The notes below the pieces were generated by a model. It was not told the origin of the DNA and searched no databases. It saw nothing but the letters and a program-made list of their open reading frames with translations. Position numbers and translations under genes: made by a program. 64,000 bases of DNA from DATEDA01 sp963754305 (GTDB taxonomy: Bacteria; Pseudomonadota; Gammaproteobacteria; Burkholderiales; SG8-39): positions 186,001-250,000 of the forward strand of contig CAVWFR010000023.1 in the NCBI GenBank assembly GCA_963754305.1, read 5' to 3'. Each line of letters starts with the position of its first letter. Position 1 is the stretch's first letter. Positions 51,115-59,979 of the stretch are shown here, in pieces.

Positions 51115-52548
51115 ATGTCTGCCGCCGCGGCGCCCCGGCTTTCTCCCCACCTCGAGCGCTTGCAACGAGACTTCTCGCTGCAACGGGACGCGGCCGCGCG
51201 GCACCCGTTTCCCGATCGCGCAACGCGCGACCGCCGTCTGGCGGCGTTCGAACGCCTGTTGCGCGAGAACGTCGGCGCGATCGCCGCCGCGATCGCGCAC
51301 GACTTCGGGCATCGCTCGCAGCACGAGACCCGGCTGCTCGAAACCTTTCCCAGCCTGGAGGCGGTGAAGCACGCCCGCCGTCATCTGCGCGGCTGGATGA
51401 AGCCGCGCCGACGGGGCGTGTCGCTGTGGTTCCAGCCGGGCCGCGCGGAAGTTTTTCCACAGCCGCTCGGCGTCGTCGGCATCGTGGTGCCGTGGAACTA
51501 CCCGCTCTATCTCGCTGCCGGACCGCTCGTGGGCGCGCTCGCGGCCGGCAACCGCGCGATGATCAAGATGTCGGAGCTCGCGCCGGCGACCGGAGCGCTC
51601 CTCGAGCGGCTCGTCGGCGAGTCGTTCGCGCACGACGAGGTGTGCGTGGTCAACGGCGATGCGGACGTGGGGCGTGCGTTTTCGTCGCTGCCGTTCGACC
51701 ACCTGCTGTTCACCGGCTCGACCGCGGTCGGCCGCGCGGTGATGCGGGCGGCGGCGGAAAACCTCACGCCGGTGACGCTGGAGCTCGGCGGCAAGTCGCC
51801 CGCGATCGTCGGTCCGGACTACGGAATCGGCGCCGCCGCCGAGCGCATCCTCATCGGCAAGTGTCTGAACGCGGGCCAGACCTGCATCGCGCCCGACTAC
51901 GCGCTCGTCCCGGCCGCGCAGGCCGACGCTTTCGTCGCCGCCGCGCGGCGGACCGTCGCCGACTGCTATCCCGACCTGATGCGCTCGCCGGACTACACGG
52001 CCATCGTGAACGGACGTCACTTCGCGCGGCTCATCGGGCTTCTCGAGGAAGCCCGTTCGCGGGGCGCCGAGATCCTTACCCTCGCCGCGGGCGCGGCGCC
52101 GGATCCCTCGACGCGACGGATCCCCCCGACGATCGTCCGCGGCGCGCCCGAGGACTGCGCGGTGATGCGCGAGGAGATCTTCGGCCCGATCCTGCCGGTC
52201 GTCCCGTACGCCACGCTCGACGAAGCGCTCGCGTACGTCAACGCGCGGCCGCGGCCGCTCGCGCTCTACTACTTCGATCGCGACGAAGAGCGTATCGGAC
52301 GCGTCCTCGCCGGAACGGTCGCCGGCGGCGTCACGATCAACGACACCATCCTGCATATCGCGCAGGACGATCTGCCGTTCGGCGGCGTCGGTGCCAGCGG
52401 CATGGGGGAGTATCACGGCCGCGCCGGGTTCGATGCGTTCTCGAAGCGGAAGGCCGTGTTCAGGCAGGCACGGCTGAATGCGATGGGGCTGTTCAAGCCG
52501 CCGTACGGGAAGCGGTTCGAGCGCCTGGTCGACTTTCTGCTGCGTTGA
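51115..52548 (+). CDS. Aldehyde dehydrogenase, coniferyl-aldehyde type
   Basis: NAD(P)-dependent aldehyde dehydrogenase of 477 residues. Motifs: PLGVVGIVVPWNYPLYLAAG, the cofactor loop FTGSTAVGRAVM, catalytic Glu in LELGGKSPAIVG, catalytic Cys in NAGQTCIAPDYAL and EEIFGPILPVVPY. The short N-terminus and the C-terminal SGMGEYHGRAGFDAFSKRKAV resemble coniferyl-aldehyde and long-chain fatty-aldehyde dehydrogenases. It is first in a four-gene run with overlapping stops and starts: Tat-exported subunit, GMC oxidoreductase, hydrolase. That order suggests oxidation of an alcohol to an aldehyde, then to an acid. Confidence 0.9.
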   Translation: MSAAAAPRLSPHLERLQRDFSLQRDAAARHPFPDRATRDRRLAAFERLLRENVGAIAAAIAHDFGHRSQHETRLLETFPSLEAVKHARRHLRGWMKPRRRGVSLWFQPGRAEVFPQPLGVVGIVVPWNYPLYLAAGPLVGALAAGNRAMIKMSELAPATGALLERLVGESFAHDEVCVVNGDADVGRAFSSLPFDHLLFTGSTAVGRAVMRAAAENLTPVTLELGGKSPAIVGPDYGIGAAAERILIGKCLNAGQTCIAPDYALVPAAQADAFVAAARRTVADCYPDLMRSPDYTAIVNGRHFARLIGLLEEARSRGAEILTLAAGAAPDPSTRRIPPTIVRGAPEDCAVMREEIFGPILPVVPYATLDEALAYVNARPRPLALYYFDRDEERIGRVLAGTVAGGVTINDTILHIAQDDLPFGGVGASGMGEYHGRAGFDAFSKRKAVFRQARLNAMGLFKPPYGKRFERLVDFLLR

Positions 52549-53060
52549 TGCCGACGCGCCGGCAGGTGCTCAAGTACGGACTGGCGGGTGCGCTGCTGCT
52601 CGCGGCCGCCCGCACCGCGCGCGCGGAGCGCGACTACCTTCCGGCGGACGGAAGCGCGCCACTCGAAGCGTTGCGCGAAGCCGACCGGGAGGTGCTCGCC
52701 GCGATCGCGCCGGCGATCCTCGCCGGGACCGGAGCGAGCGCGGCGAATACGGCAGCGGTGGTCGGGAGCGTCGATCGCGCGGTCGTGGGCCTGCCGCCGC
52801 ATCTGCAGCAGGAGGTGGGACAGCTGCTCTCGCTGCTCGCGTCCTGGCCCGGCAGGCGCTTCGTCGCCGGTGTCGCCGCGCCCTGGCCGAGCGCCTCGGC
52901 CGCTGACGTGACGGCTTTTCTCGAACGCTGGCGCTTCAGCCGGTGGGCGCTGCTGCAGCAGGGTTATCACGCGCTGCACGACCTCGTGCTTGCCGCGTGG
53001 TACGCCCGACCCGAGAGCTGGACCGCGATCGGCTACCCCGGTCCGCCCGAGATCAAGTGA
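52548..53060 (+). CDS. Tat-exported small subunit of GMC-type dehydrogenase
   Basis: 170 residues. It begins with a twin-arginine signal (RRQVLKYGLAGALLLAAART) cut near ARA. The mature part (EVLAAIAPAILAGTG, WALLQQGYHALHDLVLAAWY, GYPGPPEI) is like the small subunit 3 of membrane-linked GMC dehydrogenases such as gluconate 2-dehydrogenase. It overlaps the aldehyde dehydrogenase stop by one base and the GMC gene by four. Its probable role is to carry the flavin subunit through the Tat system; this is inferred from related systems. Confidence 0.75.
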   Translation: MPTRRQVLKYGLAGALLLAAARTARAERDYLPADGSAPLEALREADREVLAAIAPAILAGTGASAANTAAVVGSVDRAVVGLPPHLQQEVGQLLSLLASWPGRRFVAGVAAPWPSASAADVTAFLERWRFSRWALLQQGYHALHDLVLAAWYARPESWTAIGYPGPPEIK

Positions 53061-54652
53061 TCGCCGACCCGATCCGGGAGGGTCTCGCGCGCGGCTGGAA
53101 GGTGACCGACGCCGCCCGCCTGGAGCGCGATGTGGAGCTCGAAGCGGACGTCGCGATCGTCGGCACCGGCGCGGGCGGAGGGGTGACCGCCGAGATCCTC
53201 GCCGCCGCGGGGCTCGCGGTCGTGCTGGTCGAGGAGGGGCCGCTCAAGAGCTCGACCGATTTCCGCATGCTCGAAGCGCAGGCGTATCCGCAGCTCTACC
53301 AGGAGTCGGCCGCTCGCAAGACCCTCGACAAGGCGATCAGCATCTTCCAGGGGCGCTGCGTCGGCGGCTCCACCACCGTCAACTGGACGTCGAGCTTTCG
53401 CACCCCGGACGCGACGCTGGCGTACTGGGGCGAGCGCTTCGGGCTCGCGGATCTCTCGCCCGCCGCGCTCGCGCCGTGGTTCGAGCGGATGGAGCGCCGC
53501 CTCTCGGTCGGACCCTGGACGGTGGCGCCGAACGAGAACAACGCGGCGCTCGCCCGCGGCGCGGCGAAGCTCGGGATCCCGACCGCGGGCATCCCGCGGA
53601 ACGTGAAAGCGTGCTGGAACATCGGGTATTGCGGCATGGGCTGCCCGACGAACGCGAAGCAGTCGATGCTCGTGACCGCGATCCCAGCGGCGCTCGATCG
53701 TGGCGCGCGATTGGTGAGCGGTGCACGGGCGGAGCGGCTCGCATTCGTGCGCGGTCGAGCGGTCGCGCTGCAGTGCGCGGCGCTCGATTCGCGCGGCGTG
53801 CTAGCGACGGGCCGGCGCGTGCGCATCCGGGCGCGGCACTATGTGCTCGCCGCCGGCGGGATCGGCACGCCGGCGCTGCTGCTGCGAAGCGGCGCACCGG
53901 ATCCGCACCGCGTGCTCGGGCGGCGCACCTTTCTCCACCCCACCGTCATCTCTGCATCCGTCATGCCGCAGCCGGTCGAGGCCTATGCCGGCGCGCCGCA
54001 GTCGATCTACTCCGATCACTTCCTGGACAACGCCGCGATCGACGGTTCGATCGGCTTCAAGCTCGAGGCGCCGCCGCTCCATCCGGTGCTGTTCGGTATG
54101 ACCTATCAGGGCATCGGGACGGCGCATGCGGACGGGATGAAGGCCTTTGCCCATACTCAGGTGCTGCTCGCGTTGCTGCGCGACGGCTTCCATCCGGCGA
54201 GCAGCGGCGGGATCGTGGGGCTCAGGGCCGACGGCTCGCCGGTGCTCGCCTATCCGCTGACGCCGTTCGTATGGGACGGCGTCCGGCGCGCGCTGCTCGC
54301 GATGGCGGAGCTCCAGTTCGCGGCCGGTGCGACGACGGTCGTGCCGGTGCACGAGCGTGCGGGCACCTATCGCTCCTGGGCGGAAGCCCGCACGGCGATC
54401 GCCGAGCTGCCGCTCGAACCGCTCCTCACACGCGTGGTCTCGGCGCACGTCATGGGTGGCTGCGGCATGGCCGATGCGCCGGAGCGCGGCGTGATCGACG
54501 GCCGCGGCCGGCACTTCCAGCTCGAGAACGTCTCCGTCCACGACGGTTCGGTCTTCCCGACCAGCCTCGGCGCCAACCCGCAGCTCTCGATCTACGCGCT
54601 CACGGCACGGAACGCGACGTCGCTCGCCGAACGCCTTACGCGAGGACGCTAG
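53057..54652 (+). CDS. GMC family oxidoreductase
   Basis: Flavoprotein alcohol dehydrogenase, 531 residues. The FAD-binding motif is VAIVGTGAGGGVTAEILAAA near residue 35. Further GMC features are GRCVGGSTTVNWTSSFRTP, CGMGCPTNAKQS and the C-terminal SAHVMGGCGMADAPERGVID, with its catalytic His, and VFPTSLGANPQLSIYALTAR. The GTG start at 53057 overlaps the previous TGA. Closest recognised type is long-chain alcohol/choline dehydrogenase-like; the operon suggests a hydrophobic alcohol. It has no signal of its own, so it may ride with the Tat subunit. Confidence 0.9.
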   Translation: MIADPIREGLARGWKVTDAARLERDVELEADVAIVGTGAGGGVTAEILAAAGLAVVLVEEGPLKSSTDFRMLEAQAYPQLYQESAARKTLDKAISIFQGRCVGGSTTVNWTSSFRTPDATLAYWGERFGLADLSPAALAPWFERMERRLSVGPWTVAPNENNAALARGAAKLGIPTAGIPRNVKACWNIGYCGMGCPTNAKQSMLVTAIPAALDRGARLVSGARAERLAFVRGRAVALQCAALDSRGVLATGRRVRIRARHYVLAAGGIGTPALLLRSGAPDPHRVLGRRTFLHPTVISASVMPQPVEAYAGAPQSIYSDHFLDNAAIDGSIGFKLEAPPLHPVLFGMTYQGIGTAHADGMKAFAHTQVLLALLRDGFHPASSGGIVGLRADGSPVLAYPLTPFVWDGVRRALLAMAELQFAAGATTVVPVHERAGTYRSWAEARTAIAELPLEPLLTRVVSAHVMGGCGMADAPERGVIDGRGRHFQLENVSVHDGSVFPTSLGANPQLSIYALTARNATSLAERLTRGR

Positions 54653-54653
54653 C

Positions 54654-55574
54654 GTGCTCGCGTTCAGGCTGCGGCTCGTGCTCGCAGCGCTGGCGCTGGC
54701 GTCGTTCGCCGCCGCCTGGTGGGCCGCCGGGCGTATCGGACTGGGATCGGCGGGGCTGCTCGTGTTGGCGCTGGCGCTCTGCTTCGCCGTGCCGGCGCTG
54801 CTGGTCCTCTTCTCGTTCGTCGCCGCATTCGCGTACCGGAGCGTCCCGCCGCCCGAGCTCCGCATCGGGCCTTTCGCCGCGGCGTGGTGCGTGGTGCACG
54901 AGATCTTCAGCCAGATCGCAGCGTATGTATTTCTCCAGCCGTTCCCGCGCCTCGCCCTCGCGCCCGAGCCGGCGCGCCACGCCGGGGACCGCCCTGCGGT
55001 GATCCCTGCGGTCATCCTCGTGCACGGCTATCAGTGCAACGCGGCGGTGTGGGCCTGGTTCGCGCGGCAGCTCGATGCGCGCGGCCACGACGTGTTCACG
55101 CTCAGCCTGGAACCGCTGTTCGCGCCGATCGACCGCTACGCCGACCCGCTCGCGCGCTGCGTCGAGCGGGTATCGGCCGCGAGCGGCGGCGGTCCGGTCG
55201 TGCTGGTCGGGCACAGCATGGGCGGCCTCGTGTGCCGCAGCTATGTGCGCCGCTTCGGCGGCGACAAGGTCGCACGGATCGTGACGCTCGGCACTCCCCA
55301 TCACGGGAGCGCGCTCGCGCCGTTCGGCTTTGGCGCGGATGCCCTCGACATGCGGCGGACGGCGGAATGGCTGGGGGGGCTCGCGGCGTTCGAGGAGGGC
55401 GGGCTCGCGGCGCCGCTCGTTTCCATCTTCAGCTACCACGACAATCTGGTCGTGCCGCAGACGTCGAGCATCCTCGCGGGCGCGGAAAACGTTCCGATCG
55501 CCGGCCACGGGCATCTGGGCCTGCTGTTCTCCCGGCGCGTCGTCGAGTTGGTGGCGGAAAAGCTCGCCGCCTAG
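54654..55574 (+). CDS. Membrane-anchored alpha/beta hydrolase (lipase-like)
   Basis: 306 residues from GTG 54654, one base after the GMC gene ends. Two N-terminal hydrophobic helices (LVLAALALASFAAAWWAAG, LLVLALALCFAVPALLVLF) anchor it. The hydrolase domain has the oxyanion motif VILVHGYQCNAAVWAWFARQ, the nucleophile elbow LVGHSMGGLVCRSY and LGTPHHGSAL; the final His is probably in AGHGHLGLLFS. It is likely a lipase or wax/ester hydrolase in the membrane. Being last in the alcohol-oxidation operon, it may supply the alcohol substrate. Confidence 0.88.
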   Translation: MLAFRLRLVLAALALASFAAAWWAAGRIGLGSAGLLVLALALCFAVPALLVLFSFVAAFAYRSVPPPELRIGPFAAAWCVVHEIFSQIAAYVFLQPFPRLALAPEPARHAGDRPAVIPAVILVHGYQCNAAVWAWFARQLDARGHDVFTLSLEPLFAPIDRYADPLARCVERVSAASGGGPVVLVGHSMGGLVCRSYVRRFGGDKVARIVTLGTPHHGSALAPFGFGADALDMRRTAEWLGGLAAFEEGGLAAPLVSIFSYHDNLVVPQTSSILAGAENVPIAGHGHLGLLFSRRVVELVAEKLAA

Positions 55575-55615
55575 GGGATACGAGGTGCACGCCCCCTCGT
55601 GTCCCCCAGTTCAGA

Positions 55616-55644
55616 AGACTCCCGCCACGGCGGAGAGTCTTTCT
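55616..55644. terminator. Bidirectional terminator hairpin
   Basis: AGACTC-CCGCC (55616-55626) pairs with GGCGG-A-GAGTCT (55629-55640), followed by TTCT on the plus strand. It lies between the convergent hydrolase and peroxiredoxin genes and could serve both; the opposite strand has AGTCTTCT after the stem. Confidence 0.65.
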
Positions 55645-56105
55645 CAGAGCAGCTTCAGAACCTGCGCGGCGTGATCTTTCGTGTCGACCTCGCCGATCAC
55701 GTGGGCGATGCGTCCCTGCTCGTCGATCACGAACGTCACCCGCTCGGCCATCCCGAGCATGCCGCGCAGCGTGCCGCCCAGCCCCCCGCCGATGGTGCCG
55801 TAGGCGCGCGCGACCGCGCGATCGGTGTCGGCGAGGAGCGGGAAGTTGAGCTGATGCTTCCGGGTGAAGCGCCGGTGCGATGCGATGCCCTGCGCCGAGA
55901 CGCCGAGGACCGCCGCGCCCCGCTCGCGGAGCTCGCCCGCATGGTCGCGCAGGCTGCAGGCCTGCGCGGTGCAGCCCGGCGTGTCATCCATCGGATAGAA
56001 GTAGAGCACGAGCTTGCGGCCGCGGAAGTCCCGCAGCCGGACCTCGGCGCCGTCGGTCGTAACACCGGAAAAATCGGGTGCGGGTTCGCCGGGCTTGGGT
56101 CGCAT
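55644..56105 (-). CDS. bcp: Thioredoxin-dependent thiol peroxidase (Bcp/PrxQ)
   Basis: 153-residue peroxiredoxin that reduces peroxides. The peroxidatic and resolving cysteines are five residues apart in DDTPGCTAQACSLRDH, the BCP/PrxQ arrangement. Other conserved segments are PAPDFSGVTTDG, LVLYFYPMD, VLGVSAQGIASHRRF and RVTFVIDEQGRI. The ATG at 56105 is eight bases past the stop of the fatty acyl-CoA reductase gene, so they may share a transcript. Protection against lipid peroxides would suit this setting. Confidence 0.93.
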   Translation of the reverse strand: MRPKPGEPAPDFSGVTTDGAEVRLRDFRGRKLVLYFYPMDDTPGCTAQACSLRDHAGELRERGAAVLGVSAQGIASHRRFTRKHQLNFPLLADTDRAVARAYGTIGGGLGGTLRGMLGMAERVTFVIDEQGRIAHVIGEVDTKDHAAQVLKLL

Positions 56106-56113
56106 CGCGCGGG

Positions 56114-58105
56114 CTAGAAGTGAATACCGCGCATCAGCGTCGACATCGCGATCTGGTCCGGCGTGGCGCGCGTCGCGCCTTCGTCCTTCTTCCCCTGCGA
56201 CGCCGCGGAGTCGGGGAACATGCGGAAGGTCGTATTCATCACGATCTGCGCCACGCGCGGCATCAACGCATGCAGGACTTCGCCGAATACGCCGAGGCGG
56301 GTCGCGATCCGCACCGGACGGTAGACGATCGCCTCCACGACCATGTCGGCCGCCTCCTCCGGTGTCAGCGTCGGGACCTGGCTGTAGATCTTCGTCGGGG
56401 CGATCATCGGCGTCTTCACGAGCGGCATGTTGATGGTCGTGAAGTGGATGCCCATGTCGGAGAACTCGGACGCGGCGCAGCGCGTCCAGGCGTCGAGGGC
56501 GGCCTTCGACGCGACGTACGCCGAGAAGCGCGGCGCGTTGGTAAGCACGCCGATCGACGAGATGTTGATGACGTGCCCGCGCCGCTTCTTCATCATCGCC
56601 GGCAGCAGGCCGAGCGTCAGGCGGAGCGAGCCGAAATAGTTCACCGACATCGTGCGCTCGAAGTCGTGGTAGCGGTCGAACGAGTTCTCGACCGCCCGCC
56701 GGATCGAGCGGCCGGCATTGTTCACGAGCACGTCCACCGCGCCGTGCTCGTCGATCACCTGCTTCACCAGCTCGGCGCACTGGCGTTCGTCGGAGACGTC
56801 GGCCGAGTACGTGACGACCTCGTGGCCCGCCGCGGCGATCGTTTTCTTCGCCTCCGCGAGTTTTCCGGGATCGCGGGCGACGATGATCGTGGTCGCACCC
56901 GCTTGCGCGATCTTGTGGGCGGTTGCGAGCCCGATGCCGGAGGAGCCGCCGGTGATGAGCACCACCTTGTTCTTCACCTGGCCCTTCAGCGTGCGGTCGA
57001 TCGCGAGATCAGGGTCGAGATGCCGCTCCCAGTAGTCCCAGAGCCGCCAGGCATAGGTTTCGAGCGGCGGCACGGCGATGGCGGTCCCCTTCAGCGCGTC
57101 CCGGGTCTCGCGGCAGTCGAACCGTGTCGGGTAGTTGATGAACGTGAGCAGGTCCTCGGGGAGGCCCAGGTCCTTCATGATCGCACCGCGGATGCGGCGC
57201 ACCGGCGTCAGCGCCAGCAACCCCTTGGTGATGCTGCGGGGGATGAAGCCGAACAGCGCGGCGTTGACGTAGAGCGACATCGCCGGAGCATGGCCCGCCT
57301 TGGCAAAGGTATTCAGCACCTCGCCCACCCGCTTCGGGTGGGGATCGACGAGATGGAAGCACTTGCCGTTCAGCCCTTTCTTGTGCGCGATGTGATCGAT
57401 CGCGTCGACGACGAAGTCGACCGGAACGAGGTTGATGCGCCCGCCCTCGAGACCGATCGACGGCATCCACGGCGGGAGGAGCTGGCGCATGCGCTGGATC
57501 AGCTTGAAGAAGTAGTAAGGGCCGTCGATCTTGTCCATCTCGCCGGTGCGCGAGTCGCCGACGACGAGACCCGGCCGGTAGACGCGCCAGGGGACCTGGC
57601 AGTCGGTCCGCACGATCTTCTCGGACTCGTGCTTGGTCGCGAAGTAGGGGTGATCGAGGTTCTCCGCCTCCTCGAACATGTCCTCGCGGAACACACCCTC
57701 GTAGAGCCCGGCGGCGGCGATCGAGCTGGCGTGATGGAAGCAGCCCGCGCCGAGGTCGTTCGCGAACGCGACGACGTTCCGGGTGCCGTCGATGTTGGCG
57801 ATGCGCTGCGATTCTTCGTCGGCCTTCAGGTCGTAGACCGCCGCGAGGTGAAAGAAGTGGTCGACCCGCTTCTGCGCGAGCTTGCTGCGCTCGGCTTTGG
57901 AGACGCCGAGTCCGGGCGCCGTGAGATCGCCGTGCACCGGAATCGCCCGCGCCCCATCGCCACCCCAGACGGCGATCAGCTCGTCCACGCGCTTGGCCGA
58001 TTTCTCCCGCACCAGGAAGTGCACCACCGCCCCCTTGCGCTCGAGCAGCTTGCCGACGAGGCGCTTGCCGATGAACCCGGTGGCGCCGGTGACGAAGTAG
58101 TGCAT
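56114..58105 (-). CDS. Fatty acyl-CoA reductase, two-domain SDR (Maqu_2220 type)
   Basis: 663-residue enzyme built of two dehydrogenase domains. The N-terminal half is an extended SDR: FVTGATGFIGKRLVGKLLER, HLAAVYDLKADEE, HHASSIAAAGLYEG and the active-site region HPYFATKHESEKIV. The C-terminal half is a classical SDR with ITGGSSGIGLATA, VLVNNAGRSIRRA, catalytic Ser in INISSIGVL and YVASKAALD. The layout and much of the sequence agree with the Marinobacter Maqu_2220 fatty acyl-CoA reductase, which makes fatty alcohols from acyl-CoA. AGGAGGAG precedes ATG 58105. With the WS/DGAT gene 3 kb away it points to wax ester formation. Confidence 0.88.
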   Translation of the reverse strand: MHYFVTGATGFIGKRLVGKLLERKGAVVHFLVREKSAKRVDELIAVWGGDGARAIPVHGDLTAPGLGVSKAERSKLAQKRVDHFFHLAAVYDLKADEESQRIANIDGTRNVVAFANDLGAGCFHHASSIAAAGLYEGVFREDMFEEAENLDHPYFATKHESEKIVRTDCQVPWRVYRPGLVVGDSRTGEMDKIDGPYYFFKLIQRMRQLLPPWMPSIGLEGGRINLVPVDFVVDAIDHIAHKKGLNGKCFHLVDPHPKRVGEVLNTFAKAGHAPAMSLYVNAALFGFIPRSITKGLLALTPVRRIRGAIMKDLGLPEDLLTFINYPTRFDCRETRDALKGTAIAVPPLETYAWRLWDYWERHLDPDLAIDRTLKGQVKNKVVLITGGSSGIGLATAHKIAQAGATTIIVARDPGKLAEAKKTIAAAGHEVVTYSADVSDERQCAELVKQVIDEHGAVDVLVNNAGRSIRRAVENSFDRYHDFERTMSVNYFGSLRLTLGLLPAMMKKRRGHVINISSIGVLTNAPRFSAYVASKAALDAWTRCAASEFSDMGIHFTTINMPLVKTPMIAPTKIYSQVPTLTPEEAADMVVEAIVYRPVRIATRLGVFGEVLHALMPRVAQIVMNTTFRMFPDSAASQGKKDEGATRATPDQIAMSTLMRGIHF

Positions 58106-58406
58106 GCGCTCCTCCTGGAGACTGGACGCTCGCGCATCGGGACGAGGCGCGGGACGCGTTGGTATTCTTCTCGCGCGGCCGGTGAGCACCTGTAGCGCAC
58201 CGGCATGGCCGGGTGATTATAAGCCCGCGCGTTTCGCGCTCGCGACGGCCGGTCTTTAGTGTGCGGCCTCTAGAACCCGCGCCTAGACTCGGGCGGGCAC
58301 TACAGCCTAAGAATGGACTCGTCGCCGTTGCGGCGAGTCTCCTGATCCAGGGGAGCGCGAGGGGGTGTGCCCCTCTCGCATCCCGACCACTGCAGAGGAG
58401 ATCGAC

Positions 58407-58865
58407 ATGGCGAAGAAACTCAAAGCGCTGGCGGAAGCCGGCGGCGAGCGGCAACTGGCGGCGACGGTGCGCGACTCCGCGCAGCAGATCTGGCTCGCCG
58501 GGCTGGGGGCGTTCGGGAAGACGCAGGAAGAGGGGGCGAAGGTGTTCGAGGCCCTGGTGAAGGAAGGCCGCGACCTGGAGGCGCGCACGCGCAAGGTCGC
58601 CGGCGCCAAGATGAGCGAAGTGACGAGCCAGGTAGCAAGGCACGCGAGCCAGGCGACCGCCAAGGCGACCGCCACCTGGGACAAGCTAGAGCAGGTATTC
58701 GAGGACCGCGTAGCGCGTGCACTCAGCCGGCTCGGCGTGCCGACGAAGCGCGACATCCAGAGCCTCGCCAAGCGGGTCGAGACGTTGACTTCAAGCGTGC
58801 AGAAGCTCTCCGGCCGCCGCGTACCGCGCGCCGCGGCGCGCAAGCAGGCGGCGAAGAGGCGCTGA
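58407..58865 (+). CDS. Phasin family protein (PhaF/PhaI-like)
   Basis: 152 residues from ATG 58407 (MAKKLKALAEAGG). The phasin core RDSAQQIWLAGLGAFGKTQE and EEGAKVFEALVKEGRDLEAR is followed by a Lys/Ala-rich C-terminus (RRVPRAAARKQAAKRR), as in PhaF-type granule proteins that also bind DNA. Phasins coat polyhydroxyalkanoate or other lipid granules. It is divergent from the fatty acyl-CoA reductase and begins the lipid-granule gene group. Confidence 0.9.
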   Translation: MAKKLKALAEAGGERQLAATVRDSAQQIWLAGLGAFGKTQEEGAKVFEALVKEGRDLEARTRKVAGAKMSEVTSQVARHASQATAKATATWDKLEQVFEDRVARALSRLGVPTKRDIQSLAKRVETLTSSVQKLSGRRVPRAAARKQAAKRR

Positions 58866-58871
58866 GGGCCG

Positions 58872-59230
58872 ATTGCCGCGGACGTTGCAGCGGCGCCGCC
58901 ATCCGATCGGCTCGCGCTCGCGGGCGGCGGCCCGCTCGGCGGCATCTACGAGATCGGCGCACTGACGGCACTCGCCGACTCGCTCGAGGGCAGCGACGGC
59001 CATCACTTCGTCGACGGCGCCCTCAAGCGCGCGTGCACGCGTCGGTTGCGCTGACGCAGGGCGTGAAGCTGCTCCTGCGCATCAATCCGCTGGTGCCGTT
59101 CGACATCAGCGGGTCGGGCCGCGCGCGCAGGTCGAAACCGCGCAGCACTGCGTCGCGTCTGCCGGGCAGGCTCGCCGCGACTCTCGACGATCTCGATCGC
59201 TGGCTGGCGAGCGCACGCTCGAGACCTTGA
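58872..59230 (+). pseudogene. Patatin-like phospholipase remnant with internal deletion
   Basis: The first part reads RLALAGGGPLGGIYEIGALT, the glycine-rich oxyanion loop and first helix of patatin-like lipases. It then jumps to GHHFVDGALKR, which carries the catalytic Asp-Gly motif normally about 150 residues later. The Gly-x-Ser-x-Gly nucleophile motif is therefore gone. This frame stops at 59054. A neighbouring frame continues the fold with VHASVALTQGVKLLLRINPL and VPFDISGSG to 59230. A large internal deletion plus a frameshift explain both observations. The enzyme cannot be active. Confidence 0.8.
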
Positions 59231-59301
59231 CGCCGCTTTGGCGGAGGCGCGCCGCGCGCAGCGTGCTATCCTTCGCCGCCCTCAAAATCGCCCAGGTGCG
59301 C

Positions 59302-59949
59302 ATGGAGCGCAAGCCGAAGCGCCGCACCCGCGAGCGCATCCTCGAGACGAGCCTGCGGCTGTTCAACGACTTCGGCGAGCCGCATACCACCACCACGGTG
59401 ATCGCCGACGAGATGGACATCAGCCCGGGCAATCTCTACTACCATTTCCGCAGCAAGGACGAGATCGTCAACACGCTGTTCGGCGCGTTCGAGCAGGAGA
59501 TCGAGGGCGTCCTCGCGGCGCCGAGCGAGCGCGGGGCGAACGTCGAGGACATCTGGCTGTTCCTGCATGTCCTGTTCGAGTCGATCTGGCGCTACCGATT
59601 TCTCTACCGCGATCTGAACGACCTCCTCTCCCGCAACCGGCTGCTGGAGGTGCACTTCAAGCGCCTGCTCGAGCGCAAGGTCGAGGTCGCGACGACATTG
59701 TGCGAGGGCCTGGTCGCGGCGGGCGAGATGCGCGCGGCGCGGCGCGAGCTGTCCGCGCTCGCCACCAACATGGTCGTCGTCGCCACCTACTGGCTGTCGT
59801 ACGACTACGTCCGCAATCCGCGGAGCCCGCACGCGGAGACGACCCTCGCGGGCGGGGCCTATCAGGTGATGGCGCTGGCGGCGCCGTATCTGGCCGGTCG
59901 CAGCCGGACGCTGTTCGAGCGGCTGGCGGCCGCCTATACGATGGCATGA
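59302..59949 (+). CDS. TetR-family transcriptional regulator
   Basis: 215 residues. N-terminal helix-turn-helix: RRTRERILETSLRLFNDFGE, then ADEMDISPGNLYYHFRSKDE. The ligand domain includes LFHVLFESIW-type helices and a tail GAYQVMALAAPYLAGRSRTL. ATG 59302 is chosen because the helix-turn-helix begins a few residues later; the frame extends upstream over the patatin remnant. Among lipid-granule genes it probably responds to fatty acids or acyl-CoA. It is followed 30 bp later by a TPR protein gene. Confidence 0.9.
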   Translation: MERKPKRRTRERILETSLRLFNDFGEPHTTTTVIADEMDISPGNLYYHFRSKDEIVNTLFGAFEQEIEGVLAAPSERGANVEDIWLFLHVLFESIWRYRFLYRDLNDLLSRNRLLEVHFKRLLERKVEVATTLCEGLVAAGEMRAARRELSALATNMVVVATYWLSYDYVRNPRSPHAETTLAGGAYQVMALAAPYLAGRSRTLFERLAAAYTMA

Positions 59950-59979
59950 CCATGGCAGCATGAGCGAAGGAGGGGATCG

